Of a stretch of DNA of 64,000 nt, positions 47,843 to 61,600 are shown piece by piece. A model generated the notes under the pieces. It searched no databases, was not told the DNA's origin, and saw only the letters and a program-made list of their open reading frames with translations. Source of the stretch: Aristolochia californica (lineage: Eukaryota; Streptophyta; Magnoliopsida; Piperales; Aristolochiaceae); NCBI GenBank assembly GCA_029961685.1, contig JARWKL010000009.1, positions 14,937,237-15,001,236 of the forward strand. Reading direction: 5' to 3'. The first letter of the stretch is position 1. Every line of letters starts with the position of its first letter. The translations under genes and the position numbers were made by a program.

Positions 47843-50800
47843 TTGGGAAATTCTACTAGTTCAGCAACCCCAATAGGTTGGAATTTGATAAGAAAGAGAT
47901 TTTTCTACACATGCTTTAAAAAATGGATATGCATGGCTCGAAACATGTTAAAGTTGCAAATGACCCATGGATCCAAACCTTTCAAAAAGAATAAAAAACT
48001 TCTCATTAAATTCTCAAGTGAACGTGCCGTGGGATATTTAACCGAGTCAAACAAGCCATTATTTTGCCCATTAACAAAAAGCTGACCTAGCGATCATTGA
48101 TCATTGTAAACTGATTTATCATGCGTAACGGGCCACATTTTTTTAAGGAATGACTTTTGGGTTGGGATTCAACACTCAGTTTAAAATTCCCTCGCCTCCC
48201 CTTTTCCCGACGATTGCAAAACCTGATATATAAAGACTAAAACGAGTTTTAAATCCCTAAAAATTACACAAACTTTTTGGAAATATCTCTCTCCATATTT
48301 GTGCATTGTGCATTTCCATTTTAGATGTGTACATTTTTCTTAAATCAAAACTTGAGTTTTCACTTTTTCCTTCATCTCGTAGACAAAAAACAGAATAGAT
48401 GACAACGAAATGAAAATTTTAGACTCTGTGTATGGAGAAAATTTAAAGCAATAACAAACGTAAGTAAAGAAAATTTATTCACACACCACAAATGAAGAAA
48501 AAAGTTTTCTCATCCAAGTTTGGGAAATTCCACTAGTTCAGCAACCCCAATAGGTTGGAATTTGATAAGAAAGAGATTTTTCTACACATGCTTTAAAAAA
48601 TGGATATGCATGGCTCGAAACATGTTAAAGTTGCAAATGACCCATGGATCCAAACCTTTCAAAAAGAATAAAAAACTTCTCATTAAATTCTCAAGTGAAC
48701 GTGCCGTGGGATATTTAACCGAGTCAAACAAGCCATTATTTTGCCCATTAACAAAAAGCTGACCTAGCGATCATTGATCATTGTAAACTGATTTATCATG
48801 CGTAACGGGCCACATTTTTTTAAGGAATGACTTTTGGGTTGGGATTCAACACTCAGTTTAAAATTCCCTCGCCTCCCCTTTTCCCGACGATTGCAAAACC
48901 TGATATATAAAGACTAAAACGAGTTTTAAATCCCTAAAAATTACACAAACTTTTTGGAAATATCTCTCTCCATATTTGTGCATTGTGCATTTCCATTTTA
49001 GATGTGTACATTTTTCTTAAATCAAAACTTGAGTTTTCACTTTTTCCTTCATCTCGTAGACAAAAAACAGAATAGATGACAAAGAAATGAAAATTTTAGA
49101 CTCTGTGTATGGAGAAAATTTAAAGCAATAACAAACGTAAGTAAAGAAAATTTATTCACACACCACAAATGAAGAAAAAAGTTTTCTCATCCAAGTTTGG
49201 GAAATTCCACAAGTTCAACAACCCAAGTAGGCTGGAATTTGATAAGAAAGAGATTTTTCTACACATGCTTTAAAAAATGGATATGCATGGCTCGAAACAT
49301 GTTAAAGTTGCAAATGACCCATGGATCCAAACCTTTCAAAAAGAATAAAAAACTTCTCATTAAATTCTCAAGTGAACGTGCCGTGGGATATTTAACCGAG
49401 TCAAACAAGCCATTATTTTGCCCATTAATAAAAAGCTGACCTAGCGATCATTGATCATTGTAAACTGATTTATCATGCGTAACGGGCCACATTTTTTTAA
49501 GGAATGACTTTTGGGTTGGGATTCAACACTCAGTTTAAAATTCCCTCGCCTCCCCTTTTCCCGACGATTGCAAAACTTGATATATAAAGACTAAAACGAG
49601 TTTTAAATCCCTAAAAATTACACAAACTTTTTGGAAATATCTCTCTCCATATTTGTGCATTGTGCATTTCCATTTTAGATGTGTACATTTTTCTTAAATC
49701 AAAACTTTAGTTTTCACTTTTTCCTTCATCTCGTAGACAAAAAACAGAATAGATGACAACGAAATGAAAATTTTAGACTCTGTGTATGGAGAAAATTTAA
49801 AGCAATAACAAACGTAAGTAATGAAAATTTATTCACACACCACAAATGAAGAAAAGAGTTTTCTCATCCAAGTTTGGAAAATTCCACTAGTTCAACAACC
49901 CCAGTAGGTTGGAATTTGATAAGAAAGAGATTTTTCTACACATGCTTTAAAAAATGGATATGCATGGCTCGAAACATGTTAAAGTTGCAAATGACCCATG
50001 GATCCAAACCTTTCAAAAAGAATAAAAAACTTCTCATTAAATTCTCAAGTGAACGTGCCGTGGGATATTTAACCGAGTCAAACAAGCCATTATTTTGCCC
50101 ATTAACAAAAAGCTGACCTAGCGATCATTGATCATTGTAAACTGATTTATCATGCGTAACGGGCCACATTTTTTTAAGGAATGACTTTTGGGTTGGGATT
50201 CAACACTCAGTTTAAAATTCCCTCGCCTCCCCTTTTCCCGACGATTGCAAAACACTATATATAAAGACTAAAACGAGTTTTAAATCCCTATAAAATTACA
50301 AAAACTTTTTGGAAATATCTCTCTCCATATTTGTGCATTGTGCATTTCCATTTTAGATGTGTACATTTTTCTTAAATCAAAACTTGGGTTTTCACTTTTT
50401 CCTTCATCTCGTAGACAAAAAACAGAATAGATGACAACGAAATGAAAATTTTAGACTCTGTGTATGGAGAAAATTTAAAGCAATAACAAACGTAAGTAAA
50501 GAAAATTTAATCACACACCACAAATGAAGAAAAAAGTTTTCTCACCCAAGTGTGGGAAATCCCACTAGTTCAACAACCCCAATAGGTTGGAATTTGATAA
50601 GAAAGAGATTTTTCTACACATGCTTTAAAAAATGGATATGCATGCTCGAAACATGTTAAAGTTGAAAATGAACCATGGATCCAAACCTTTCAAAAAGATT
50701 AAAAAACTTCTCATTAAATTCTCAAGTGAATGTGCGGTGGGATATTTAACCGAGTCAAACAAGCCATTATTTTGCCCATTAACAAAAAGCTGACCTAGCG

Positions 50801-51227
50801 ATCATTGATCATTGTAAACTGATTTATCATGCGTAACGGGCCACATTTTTTTAAGGAATGACTTTTGGGTTGGGATTCAACACTCAGTTTAAAATTCCCT
50901 CGCCTCCCCTTTTCCCGACGACTGCAAAACCTGATATATAAAGACTAAAAAGAGTTTTAAATCCCTAAAAATTACACAAACTATTTGGAAATATCTCTCT
51001 CCATATTTGTGCATTGTGCATTTCCATTTTAGATGTGTACATTTTTCTTAGATCAAAACTTGAGTTTTCACTTTTTCCTTCATCTCGTAGACAAAAAACA
51101 GAATAGATGACAACGAAATGAAAATTTTAGACTCTGTGTATGGAGAAAATTTAAAGCAATAACAAACGTAAGTAAAGAAAATTTATTCACACACCACAAA
51201 TGAAGAAAAAAGTTTTCTCAACCAAGT
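47843..51227. repeat. G-G-K-L-H segment, partial early copy of HOR2
   Basis: Monomers start at 47843 (G), 48520 (G), 49197 (K), 49874 (L) and 50552 (H). K is marked by CAACCCAAGTAGGCTGG and ATTAATAAAAAG. L has CCCCAGTAGG, CACTATATATAAAG and TTACAAAAAC, with the long CCCTATAAAATT. The G-K-L-H order equals the start of both HOR2 copies (53258 and 58674) except that G is doubled here. The H copy shares AAAGATTAAAAAAC with the H at 55290. Confidence 0.9.
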
Positions 51228-53257
51228 TTGGGAAATTCCACTAGTTCAGCAAACCCAATAGGATGGAATTTGACAAGAAAGGGATTTTTCTACACATGCT
51301 TTAAAAAATGGATATGCATGCTCGAAACATGTTAAAGTTGCAAATGACCCATGGATCCAAACCTTTCAAAAAGAATAAAAAACTTCTCATTAAATTCTCA
51401 AGTGAACGTGCGGTGGGATATTTAACCGAGTAATACAAGCCATTATTTTGCCCATTAACGAAAAGCTGACCTAGCGATCATTGATCATTGTAAACTGATT
51501 TATCATGCGTAACAGGCCGCATTTTTTTAAGCAATGACTTTTGGGTTGGGATTCAAAACTCAGTTTAAAATTCCCTCGCCTCCCCTTTTCCCGACGATTG
51601 TAAAACCTGATATATAAATTCTAAAACGAGTTTTAAATCTCTAAAAATTACACAAACTTTTTGGAAATATCTCTCTCCATATTTGTGCATTGTGTATTTC
51701 CATTTTAGATGTGTACATTTTTCTTAAATCAAAACTTGGGTTTTCACTTTTTCCTTCATCTCGTAGACAAAAAACAGAATAGATGACAACGAAATGAAAA
51801 TTTTAGACTCTGTGTATGGAGAAAATTTAAAGCAATAACAAACGTAAGTAAAGAAAATTTAATCACACACCACAAATGAAGAAAAAAGTTTTCTCATCCA
51901 AGTGTGGGAAATCCCACTAGTTCAACAACCCCAATAGGTTGGAATTTGATAAGAAAGAGATTTTTCTACACATGCTTTAAAAAATGGATATGCATGCTCG
52001 AAACATGTTAAAGTTGAAAATGAACCATGGATCCAAACCTTTCAAAAAGAATAAAAAACTTCTCATTAAATTCTCAAGTGAATGTGCGGTGGGATATTTA
52101 ACCGAGTCAAACAAGCCATTATTTTGCCCATTAACAAAAAGCTGACCTAGCGATCATTGATCATTGTAAACTGATTTATCATGCGTAACGGGCCACATTT
52201 TTTTAAGGAATGACTTTTGGGTTGGGATTCAACACTCAGTTTAAAATTCCCTCGCCTCCCCTTTTCCCGACGATTGCAAAACCTGATATATAAAGACTAA
52301 AAAGAGTTTTAAATCCCTAAAAATTACACAAACTATTTGGAAATATCTCTCTCCATATTTGTGCATTGTGCATTTCCATTTTAGATGTGTACATTTTTCT
52401 TAGATCAAAACTTGAGTTTTCACTTTTTCCTTCATCTCGTAGACAAAAAACAGAATAGATGACAACGAAATGAAAATTTTAGACTCTGTGTATGGAGAAA
52501 ATTTAAAGCAATAACAAACGTAAGTAAAGAAAATTTATTCACACACCACAAATGAAGAAAAAAGTTTTCTCATCCAAGTTTGGGAAATTCCACTAGTTCA
52601 ACAACCCAAGTAGGCTGGAATTTGATAAGAAAGAGATTTTTCTACACATGCTTTAAAAAATGGATATGCATGGCTCGAAACATGTTAAAGTTGCAAATGA
52701 CCCATGGATCCAAACCTTTCAAAAAGAATAAAAAACTTCTCATTAAATTCTAAAGTGAACGTGCGGTGGGATATTTAACCGAGTCAAACAAGCCATTATT
52801 TTGCCCATTAACGAAAAGTTGACCTAGCGATCATTGATCATTGTAAACTGATTTATCATGCGTGACGGGCCACATTTTTTTAAGGAATGACTTTTGGGTT
52901 GGGATTCAACACTCAGTTTAAAATTCCCTCTCCTCCCCTTTTCCCGACGATTGCAAAACCTGATATATAAAGACTAAAACGAGTTTTAAATCCCTATAAA
53001 ATTACACAAACTTTTTGGAAATATCTCTCTCCATATTTGTGCATTGTGCATTTCCATTTTAGATGTGTACATTTTTCTTAAATCAAAACTTGAGTTTTCA
53101 CTTTTTCCTTCATCTCGTAGACAAAAAACAGAATAGATGACAACGAAATGAAAATTTTAGACTCTGTGTATGGTGAAAATTTAAAGCAATAACAAACGTA
53201 AGTAAAGAAAATTTATTCACACACCACAAATGAAGAAAAAAGTTTTCTCATCCAAGT
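51228..53257. repeat. Rearranged junction: I/L hybrid, H, K/B hybrid
   Basis: Monomers start at 51228, 51904 and 52580. The first is type I (CAAACCCAATAGGATGG, GAGTAATAC, GTAACAGGCC) to about 51700, then switches to an L/G-like tail (ACTTGGG, AAATTTAATC) that leads into H. The second is an H with GATTGC rather than GACTGC. The third is K in front (CAACCCAAGTAGGCTGG, CATGGCTCG) and switches to B between about 52700 and 52752 (ATTCTAAAG, then AACGAAAAGTTGA and CCCTCTCC). The B-type tail leads into the G at 53258. Confidence 0.87.
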
Positions 53258-56200
53258 TTGGGAAATTCTACTAGTTCAGCAACCCCAATAGGTTGGAATT
53301 TGATAAGAAAGAGATTTTTCTACACATGCTTTAAAAAATGGATATGCATGGCTCGAAACATGTTAAAGTTGCAAATGACCCATGGATCCAAACCTTTCAA
53401 AAAGAATAAAAAACTTCTCATTAAATTCTCAAGTGAACGTGCCGTGGGATATTTAACCGAGTCAAACAAGCCATTATTTTGCCCATTAACAAAAAGCTGA
53501 CCTAGCGATCATTGATCATTGTAAACTGATTTATCATGCGTAACGGGCCACATTTTTTTAAGGAATGACTTTTGGGTTGGGATTCAACACTCAGTTTAAA
53601 ATTCCCTCGCCTCCCCTTTTCCCGACGATTGCAAAACCTGATATATAAAGACTAAAACGAGTTTTAAATCCCTAAAAATTACACAAACTTTTTGGAAATA
53701 TCTCTCTCCATATTTGTGCATTGTGCATTTCCATTTTAGATGTGTACATTTTTCTTAAATCAAAACTTGAGTTTTCACTTTTTCCTTCATCTCGTAGACA
53801 AAAAACAGAATAGATGACAACGAAATGAAAATTTTAGACTCTGTGTATGGAGAAAATTTAAAGCAATAACAAACGTAAGTAAAGAAAATTTATTCACACA
53901 CCACAAATGAAGAAAAAAGTTTTCTCATCCAAGTTTGGGAAATTCCACTAGTTCAACAACCCAAGTAGGCTGGAATTTGATAAGAAAGAGATTTTTCTAC
54001 ACATGCTTTAAAAAATGGATATGCATGGCTCGAAACATGTTAAAGTTGCAAATGACCCATGGATCCAAACCTTTCAAAAAGAATAAAAAACTTCTCATTA
54101 AATTCTCAAGTGAACGTGCCGTGGGATATTTAACCGAGTCAAACAAGCCATTATTTTGCCCATTAATAAAAAGCTGACCTAGCGATCATTGATCATTGTA
54201 AACTGATTTATCATGCGTAACGGGCCACATTTTTTTAAGGAATGACTTTTGGGTTGGGATTCAACACTCAGTTTAAAATTCCCTCGCCTCCCCTTTTCCC
54301 GACGATTGCAAAACTTGATATATAAAGACTAAAACGAGTTTTAAATCCCTAAAAATTACACAAACTTTTTGGAAATATCTCTCTCCATATTTGTGCATTG
54401 TGCATTTCCATTTTAGATGTGTACATTTTTCTTAAATCAAAACTTTAGTTTTCACTTTTTCCTTCATCTCGTAGACAAAAAACAGAATAGATGACAACGA
54501 AATGAAAATTTTAGACTCTGTGTATGGAGAAAATTTAAAGCAATAACAAACGTAAGTAATGAAAATTTATTCACACACCACAAATGAAGAAAAGAGTTTT
54601 CTCATCCAAGTTTGGGAAATTCCACTAGTTCAACAACCCCAGTAGGTTGGAATTTGATAAGAAAGAGATTTTTCTACACATGCTTTAAAAAATGGATATG
54701 CATGGCTCGAAACATGTTAAAGTTGCAAATGACCCATGGATCCAAACCTTTCAAAAAGAATAAAAAACTTCTCATTAAATTCTCAAGTGAACGTGCCGTG
54801 GGATATTTAACCGAGTCAAACAAGCCATTATTTTGCCCATTAACAAAAAGCTGACCTAGCGATCATTGATCATTGTAAACTGATTTATCATGCGTAACGG
54901 GCCACATTTTTTTAAGGAATGACTTTTGGGTTGGGATTCAACACTCAGTTTAAAATTCCCTCGCCTCCCCTTTTCCCGACGATTGCAAAACACTATATAT
55001 AAAGACTAAAACGAGTTTTAAATCCCTATAAAATTACAAAAACTTTTTGGAAATATCTCTCTCCATATTTGTGCATTGTGCATTTCCATTTTAGATGTGT
55101 ACATTTTTCTTAAATCAAAACTTGGGTTTTCACTTTTTCCTTCATCTCGTAGACAAAAAACAGAATAGATGACAACGAAATGAAAATTTTAGACTCTGTG
55201 TATGGAGAAAATTTAAAGCAATAACAAACGTAAGTAAAGAAAATTTAATCACACACCACAAATGAAGAAAAAAGTTTTCTCATCCAAGTGTGGGAAATCC
55301 CACTAGTTCAACAACCCCAATAGGTTGGAATTTGATAAGAAAGAGATTTTTCTACACATGCTTTAAAAAATGGATATGCATGCTCGAAACATGTTAAAGT
55401 TGAAAATGAACCATGGATCCAAACCTTTCAAAAAGATTAAAAAACTTCTCATTAAATTCTCAAGTGAATGTGCGGTGGGATATTTAACCGAGTCAAACAA
55501 GCCATTATTTTGCCCATTAACAAAAAGCTGACCTAGCGATCATTGATCATTGTAAACTGATTAATCATGCGTAACGGGCCACATTTTTTTAAGGAATGAC
55601 TTTTGGGTTGGGATTCAACACTCAGTTTAAAATTCCCTCGCCTCCCCTTTTCCCGACGACTGCAAAACCTGATATATAAAGACTAAAAAGAGTTTTAAAT
55701 CCCTAAAAATTACACAAACTATTTGGAAATATCTCTCTCCATATTTGTGCATTGTGCATTTCCATTTTAGATGTGTACATTTTTCTTAGATCAAAACTTG
55801 AGTTTTCACTTTTTCCTTCATCTCGTAGACAAAAAACAGAATAGATGACAACGAAATGAAAATTTTAGACTCTGTGTATGGAGAAAATTTAAAGCAATAA
55901 CAAACGTAAGTAAAGAAAATTTATTCACACACCACAAATGAAGAAAAAAGTTTTCTCAACCAAGTTTGGGAAATTCCACTAGTTCATCAAACCCAATAGG
56001 ATGGAATTTGACAAGAAAGGGATTTTTCTACACATGCTTTAAAAAATGGATATGCATGCTCGAAACATGTTAAAGTTGCAAATGACCCATGGATCCAAAC
56101 CTTTCAAAAAGAATAAAAAACTTCTCATTAAATTCTCAAGTGAACGTGCGGTGGGATATTTAACCGAGTAATACAAGCCATTATTTTGCCCATTAACGAA

Positions 56201-58673
56201 AAGCTGACCTAGCGATCATTGATCATTGTAAACTGATTTATCATGCGTAACAGGCCACATTTTTTTAAGCAATGACTTTTGGGTTGGGATTCAAAACTCA
56301 GTTTAAAATTCCCTCGCCTCCCCTTTTCCCGACGATTGTAAAACCTGATATATAAATTCTAAAACGAGTTTTAAATCCCTAAAAATTACACAAACTTTTT
56401 GGAAATATCTCTCTCCATATTTGTGCATTGTGCATTTCCATTTTAGATGTGTACATTTTTCTTAAATCAAAACTTTAGTTTTCACTTTTTCCTTCATCTC
56501 ATAGACAAAAAACAGAATAGATGACAACGAAATGAAAATTTTAGACTCTGTGTATGGAGAAAATTTAAAGCAATAACAAACGTAAGTAATGAAAATTTAT
56601 TCACACACCACAAATGAAGAAAAAATTTTCCTCATCCAAGTTTGGGAAATTCCGCTAGTTCAGCAACACCAATAGGTTGGAATTTGATAAGAAAGGGATT
56701 TTTCTACACATGCTTTAAAAAATGGATATGCATGCTCGAAACATGTTAAAGTTGCAAATGACCCATGGATCCAAACCTTTCAAAAAGAATAAAAAACTTC
56801 TCATTAAATTCTCAAGTGAACGTGCGGTGGGATATTTAACCGAGTCAAACAAGCCATTATTTTGCCCATTAACGAAAAGCTGACCTAGCGATCATTGATC
56901 ATTGTAAACTGATTTATCATGCGTGACGGGCCACATTTTTTTAAGGATTGACTTTTGGGTTGGGATTCAACACTCAGTTTAAAATTCCCTCGCCTCCCCT
57001 TTTCCCGACGATTGTAAAACCTGATATATAAAGACTAAAAGGAGTTTTAAATCCCTATAAAATTACACAAACTTTTTGGAAATATCTCTCTCCATATTTG
57101 TGCATTGTGCATTTCCATTTTAGATGTGTACATTTTTCTTAGATCAAAACTTGAGTTTTCACTTTTTCCTTCATCTCGTAGACAAAAAACAGAATAGATG
57201 ACAACGAAATGAAAATTTTAGACTCTGTGTACGGTGAAAATTTAAAGCAATAACAAACGTAAGTAAAGAAAATTTATTCACACACCACAAATGAAGAAAA
57301 AAGTTTTCTCATCCAAGTTTGGGAAATTCCACTAGTTCAACAACCCCAGTAGGTTGGAATTTGATAAGAAAGAGATTTTTCTACACATGCTTTAAAAAAT
57401 GGATATACATGGCTCGAAACATGTTAAAGCTTCAAATGACCCATGGATCCAAACCTTTCAAAAAGAATAAAAAACTTCTCATTAAATTCTCAAGAGAACG
57501 TGCCGTGGGATATTTAACCGAGTCAAACAAGCCATTATTTTGCCCATTAACAAAAAGCTGACCTAGCGATCATTGATCATTGTAAACTGATTTATCATGC
57601 GTAACGGGCCACATTTTTTTAAGGAATGACTTTTGGGTTGGGATTCAACACTCAGTTTAAAATTCCCTCGCCTCCCCTTTTCCCGACGATTGCAAAACTT
57701 GATATATAAAGACTAAAACGAGTTTTAAATCCCTAAAAATTACACAAACTTTTTGGAAATATCTCTCTCCATATTTGTGCATTGTGCATTTCCATTTTAG
57801 ATGTGTACATTTTTCTTAAATCAAAACTTTCGTTTTCACTTTTTCCTTCATCTCGTAGACAAAAAACAGAATAGATGACAACGAAATGAAAATTTTAGAC
57901 TCTGTGTATGGTGAAAATTTAAAGCAATAACAAACGTAAGTAAAGAAAATTTATTCACACACCACAAATGAAGAAAAAAGTTTTCTCATCCAAGTTTGGG
58001 AAATTCCACTAGTTCAGCAACCCCAATAGGTTGGAATTTGATAAGAAAGAGATTTTTCTACACATGCTTTAAAAAATGGATATGCATGGCTCGAAACATG
58101 TTAAAGTTGCAAATGACCCATGGATCCAAACCTTTCAAAAAGAATAAAAAACTTCTCATTAAATTCTAAAGTGAACGTGTGGTGGGATATTTAACCGAGT
58201 CAAACAAGCCATTATTTTGCCCATTAACGAAAAGTTGACCTAGCGATCATTGATCATTGTAAACTGATTTATCATGCGTGACGGGCCACATTTTTTTAAG
58301 GAATGACTTTTGGGTTGGGATTCAACACTCAGTTTAAAATTCCCTCTCCTCCCCTTTTCCCGACGATTGCAAAACCTGATATATAAAGACTAAAACGAGT
58401 TTTAAATCCCTATAAAATTACACAAACTTTTTGGAAATATCTCTCTCCATATTTGTGCATTGTGCATTTCCATTTTAGATGTGTACATTTTTCTTAAATC
58501 AAAACTTGAGTTTTCACTTTTTCCTTCATCTCGTAGACAAAAAACAGAATAGATGACAACGAAATGAAAATTTTAGACTCTGTGTATGGTGAAAATTTAA
58601 AGCAATAACAAACGTAAGTAAAGAAAATTTATTCACACACCACAAATGAAGAAAAAAGTTTTCTCATCCAAGT
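53258..58673. repeat. HOR2 copy 1: eight-monomer unit (5,416 bp)
   Basis: Monomers start at 53258 (G), 53935 (K), 54612 (L), 55290 (H), 55966 (I), 56642 (D3), 57319 (A2) and 57996 (G/B hybrid). Every start has a counterpart 5,416 or 5,417 bp downstream carrying the same rare markers. Examples are CATCAAACCC in I, TTCCGCTAG in D3, GATATACATGG with CAAGAGAACG in A2, and ACTTTCGTTTTC in the A2 tail. Differences from copy 2 spotted by eye are TTCTACTAG, GCAAAACTTGA in the K tail, the front of the H monomer, GATTAATCATG (about 55560) and CGTGTGGTGG in the hybrid. Confidence 0.94.
57996..58673. repeat. G/B hybrid monomer closing HOR2
   Basis: The front is G-like (CAGCAACCCCAATAGG, CATGGCTCG, TTGCAAATGACC). 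From ATTCTAAAG (A at 58168) the rest is B-like, with AACGAAAAGTTGA, GCGTGACGG, CCCTCTCC, AAAACGAG, CCCTATAAAATT and TATGGTGAA. The monomer is 678 bp because both one-base insertions are combined. The junction lies in the same interval as in the K/B hybrid at 52580, so both may descend from one exchange. A second copy begins at 63413. Confidence 0.87.
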
Positions 58674-61600
58674 TTGGGAAATTCCACTAGTTCAGCAACC
58701 CCAATAGGTTGGAATTTGATAAGAAAGAGATTTTTCTACACATGCTTTAAAAAATGGATATGCATGGCTCGAAACATGTTAAAGTTGCAAATGACCCATG
58801 GATCCAAACCTTTCAAAAAGAATAAAAAACTTCTCATTAAATTCTCAAGTGAACGTGCCGTGGGATATTTAACCGAGTCAAACAAGCCATTATTTTGCCC
58901 ATTAACAAAAAGCTGACCTAGCGATCATTGATCATTGTAAACTGATTTATCATGCGTAACGGGCCACATTTTTTTAAGGAATGACTTTTGGGTTGGGATT
59001 CAACACTCAGTTTAAAATTCCCTCGCCTCCCCTTTTCCCGACGATTGCAAAACCTGATATATAAAGACTAAAACGAGTTTTAAATCCCTAAAAATTACAC
59101 AAACTTTTTGGAAATATCTCTCTCCATATTTGTGCATTGTGCATTTCCATTTTAGATGTGTACATTTTTCTTAAATCAAAACTTGAGTTTTCACTTTTTC
59201 CTTCATCTCGTAGACAAAAAACAGAATAGATGACAACGAAATGAAAATTTTAGACTCTGTGTATGGAGAAAATTTAAAGCAATAACAAACGTAAGTAAAG
59301 AAAATTTATTCACACACCACAAATGAAGAAAAAAGTTTTCTCATCCAAGTTTGGGAAATTCCACTAGTTCAACAACCCAAGTAGGCTGGAATTTGATAAG
59401 AAAGAGATTTTTCTACACATGCTTTAAAAAATGGATATGCATGGCTCGAAACATGTTAAAGTTGCAAATGACCCATGGATCCAAACCTTTCAAAAAGAAT
59501 AAAAAACTTCTCATTAAATTCTCAAGTGAACGTGCCGTGGGATATTTAACCGAGTCAAACAAGCCATTATTTTGCCCATTAATAAAAAGCTGACCTAGCG
59601 ATCATTGATCATTGTAAACTGATTTATCATGCGTAACGGGCCACATTTTTTTAAGGAATGACTTTTGGGTTGGGATTCAACACTCAGTTTAAAATTCCCT
59701 CGCCTCCCCTTTTCCCGACGATTGCAAAACCTGATATATAAAGACTAAAACGAGTTTTAAATCCCTAAAAATTACACAAACTTTTTGGAAATATCTCTCT
59801 CCATATTTGTGCATTGTGCATTTCCATTTTAGATGTGTACATTTTTCTTAAATCAAAACTTTAGTTTTCACTTTTTCCTTCATCTCGTAGACAAAAAACA
59901 GAATAGATGACAACGAAATGAAAATTTTAGACTCTGTGTATGGAGAAAATTTAAAGCAATAACAAACGTAAGTAATGAAAATTTATTCACACACCACAAA
60001 TGAAGAAAAGAGTTTTCTCATCCAAGTTTGGGAAATTCCACTAGTTCAACAACCCCAGTAGGTTGGAATTTGATAAGAAAGAGATTTTTCTACACATGCT
60101 TTAAAAAATGGATATGCATGGCTCGAAACATGTTAAAGTTGCAAATGACCCATGGATCCAAACCTTTCAAAAAGAATAAAAAACTTCTCATTAAATTCTC
60201 AAGTGAACGTGCCGTGGGATATTTAACCGAGTCAAACAAGCCATTATTTTGCCCATTAACAAAAAGCTGACCTAGCGATCATTGATCATTGTAAACTGAT
60301 TTATCATGCGTAACGGGCCACATTTTTTTAAGGAATGACTTTTGGGTTGGGATTCAACACTCAGTTTAAAATTCCCTCGCCTCCCCTTTTCCCGACGATT
60401 GCAAAACACTATATATAAAGACTAAAACGAGTTTTAAATCCCTATAAAATTACAAAAACTTTTTGGAAATATCTCTCTCCATATTTGTGCATTGTGCATT
60501 TCCATTTTAGATGTGTACATTTTTCTTAAATCAAAACTTGGGTTTTCACTTTTTCCTTCATCTCGTAGACAAAAAACAGAATAGATGACAACGAAATGAA
60601 AATTTTAGACTCTGTGTATGGAGAAAATTTAAAGCAATAACAAACGTAAGTAAAGAAAATTTAATCACACACCACAAATGAAGAAAAAAGTTTTCTCATC
60701 CAAGTGTGGGAAATCCCACTAGTTCAACAACCCCAATAGGTTGGAATTTGATAAGAAAAAGATTTTTCTACACATGCTTTAAAAAATGGATATGCATGGC
60801 TCGAAACATGTTAAAGTTGCAAATGACCCATGGATCCAAACCTTTCAAAAAGAATAAAAAACTTCTCATTAAATTCTCAAGTGAACGTGCCGTGGGATAT
60901 TTAACCGAGTCAAACAAGCCATTATTTTGCCCATTAACAAAAAGCTGACCTAGCGATCATTGATCATTGTAAACTGATTTATCATGCGTAACGGGCCACA
61001 TTTTTTTAAGGAATGACTTTTGGGTTGGGATTCAACACTCAGTTTAAAATTCCCTCGCCTCCCCTTTTCCCGACGACTGCAAAACCTGATATATAAAGAC
61101 TAAAAAGAGTTTTAAATCCCTAAAAATTACACAAACTATTTGGAAATATCTCTCTCCATATTTGTGCATTGTGCATTTCCATTTTAGATGTGTACATTTT
61201 TCTTAGATCAAAACTTGAGTTTTCACTTTTTCCTTCATCTCGTAGACAAAAAACAGAATAGATGACAACGAAATGAAAATTTTAGACTCTGTGTATGGAG
61301 AAAATTTAAAGCAATAACAAACGTAAGTAAAGAAAATTTATTCACACACCACAAATGAAGAAAAAAGTTTTCTCAACCAAGTTTGGGAAATTCCACTAGT
61401 TCATCAAACCCAATAGGATGGAATTTGACAAGAAAGGGATTTTTCTACACATGCTTTAAAAAATGGATATGCATGCTCGAAACATGTTAAAGTTGCAAAT
61501 GACCCATGGATCCAAACCTTTCAAAAAGAATAAAAAACTTCTCATTAAATTCTCAAGTGAACGTGCGGTGGGATATTTAACCGAGTAATACAAGCCATTA

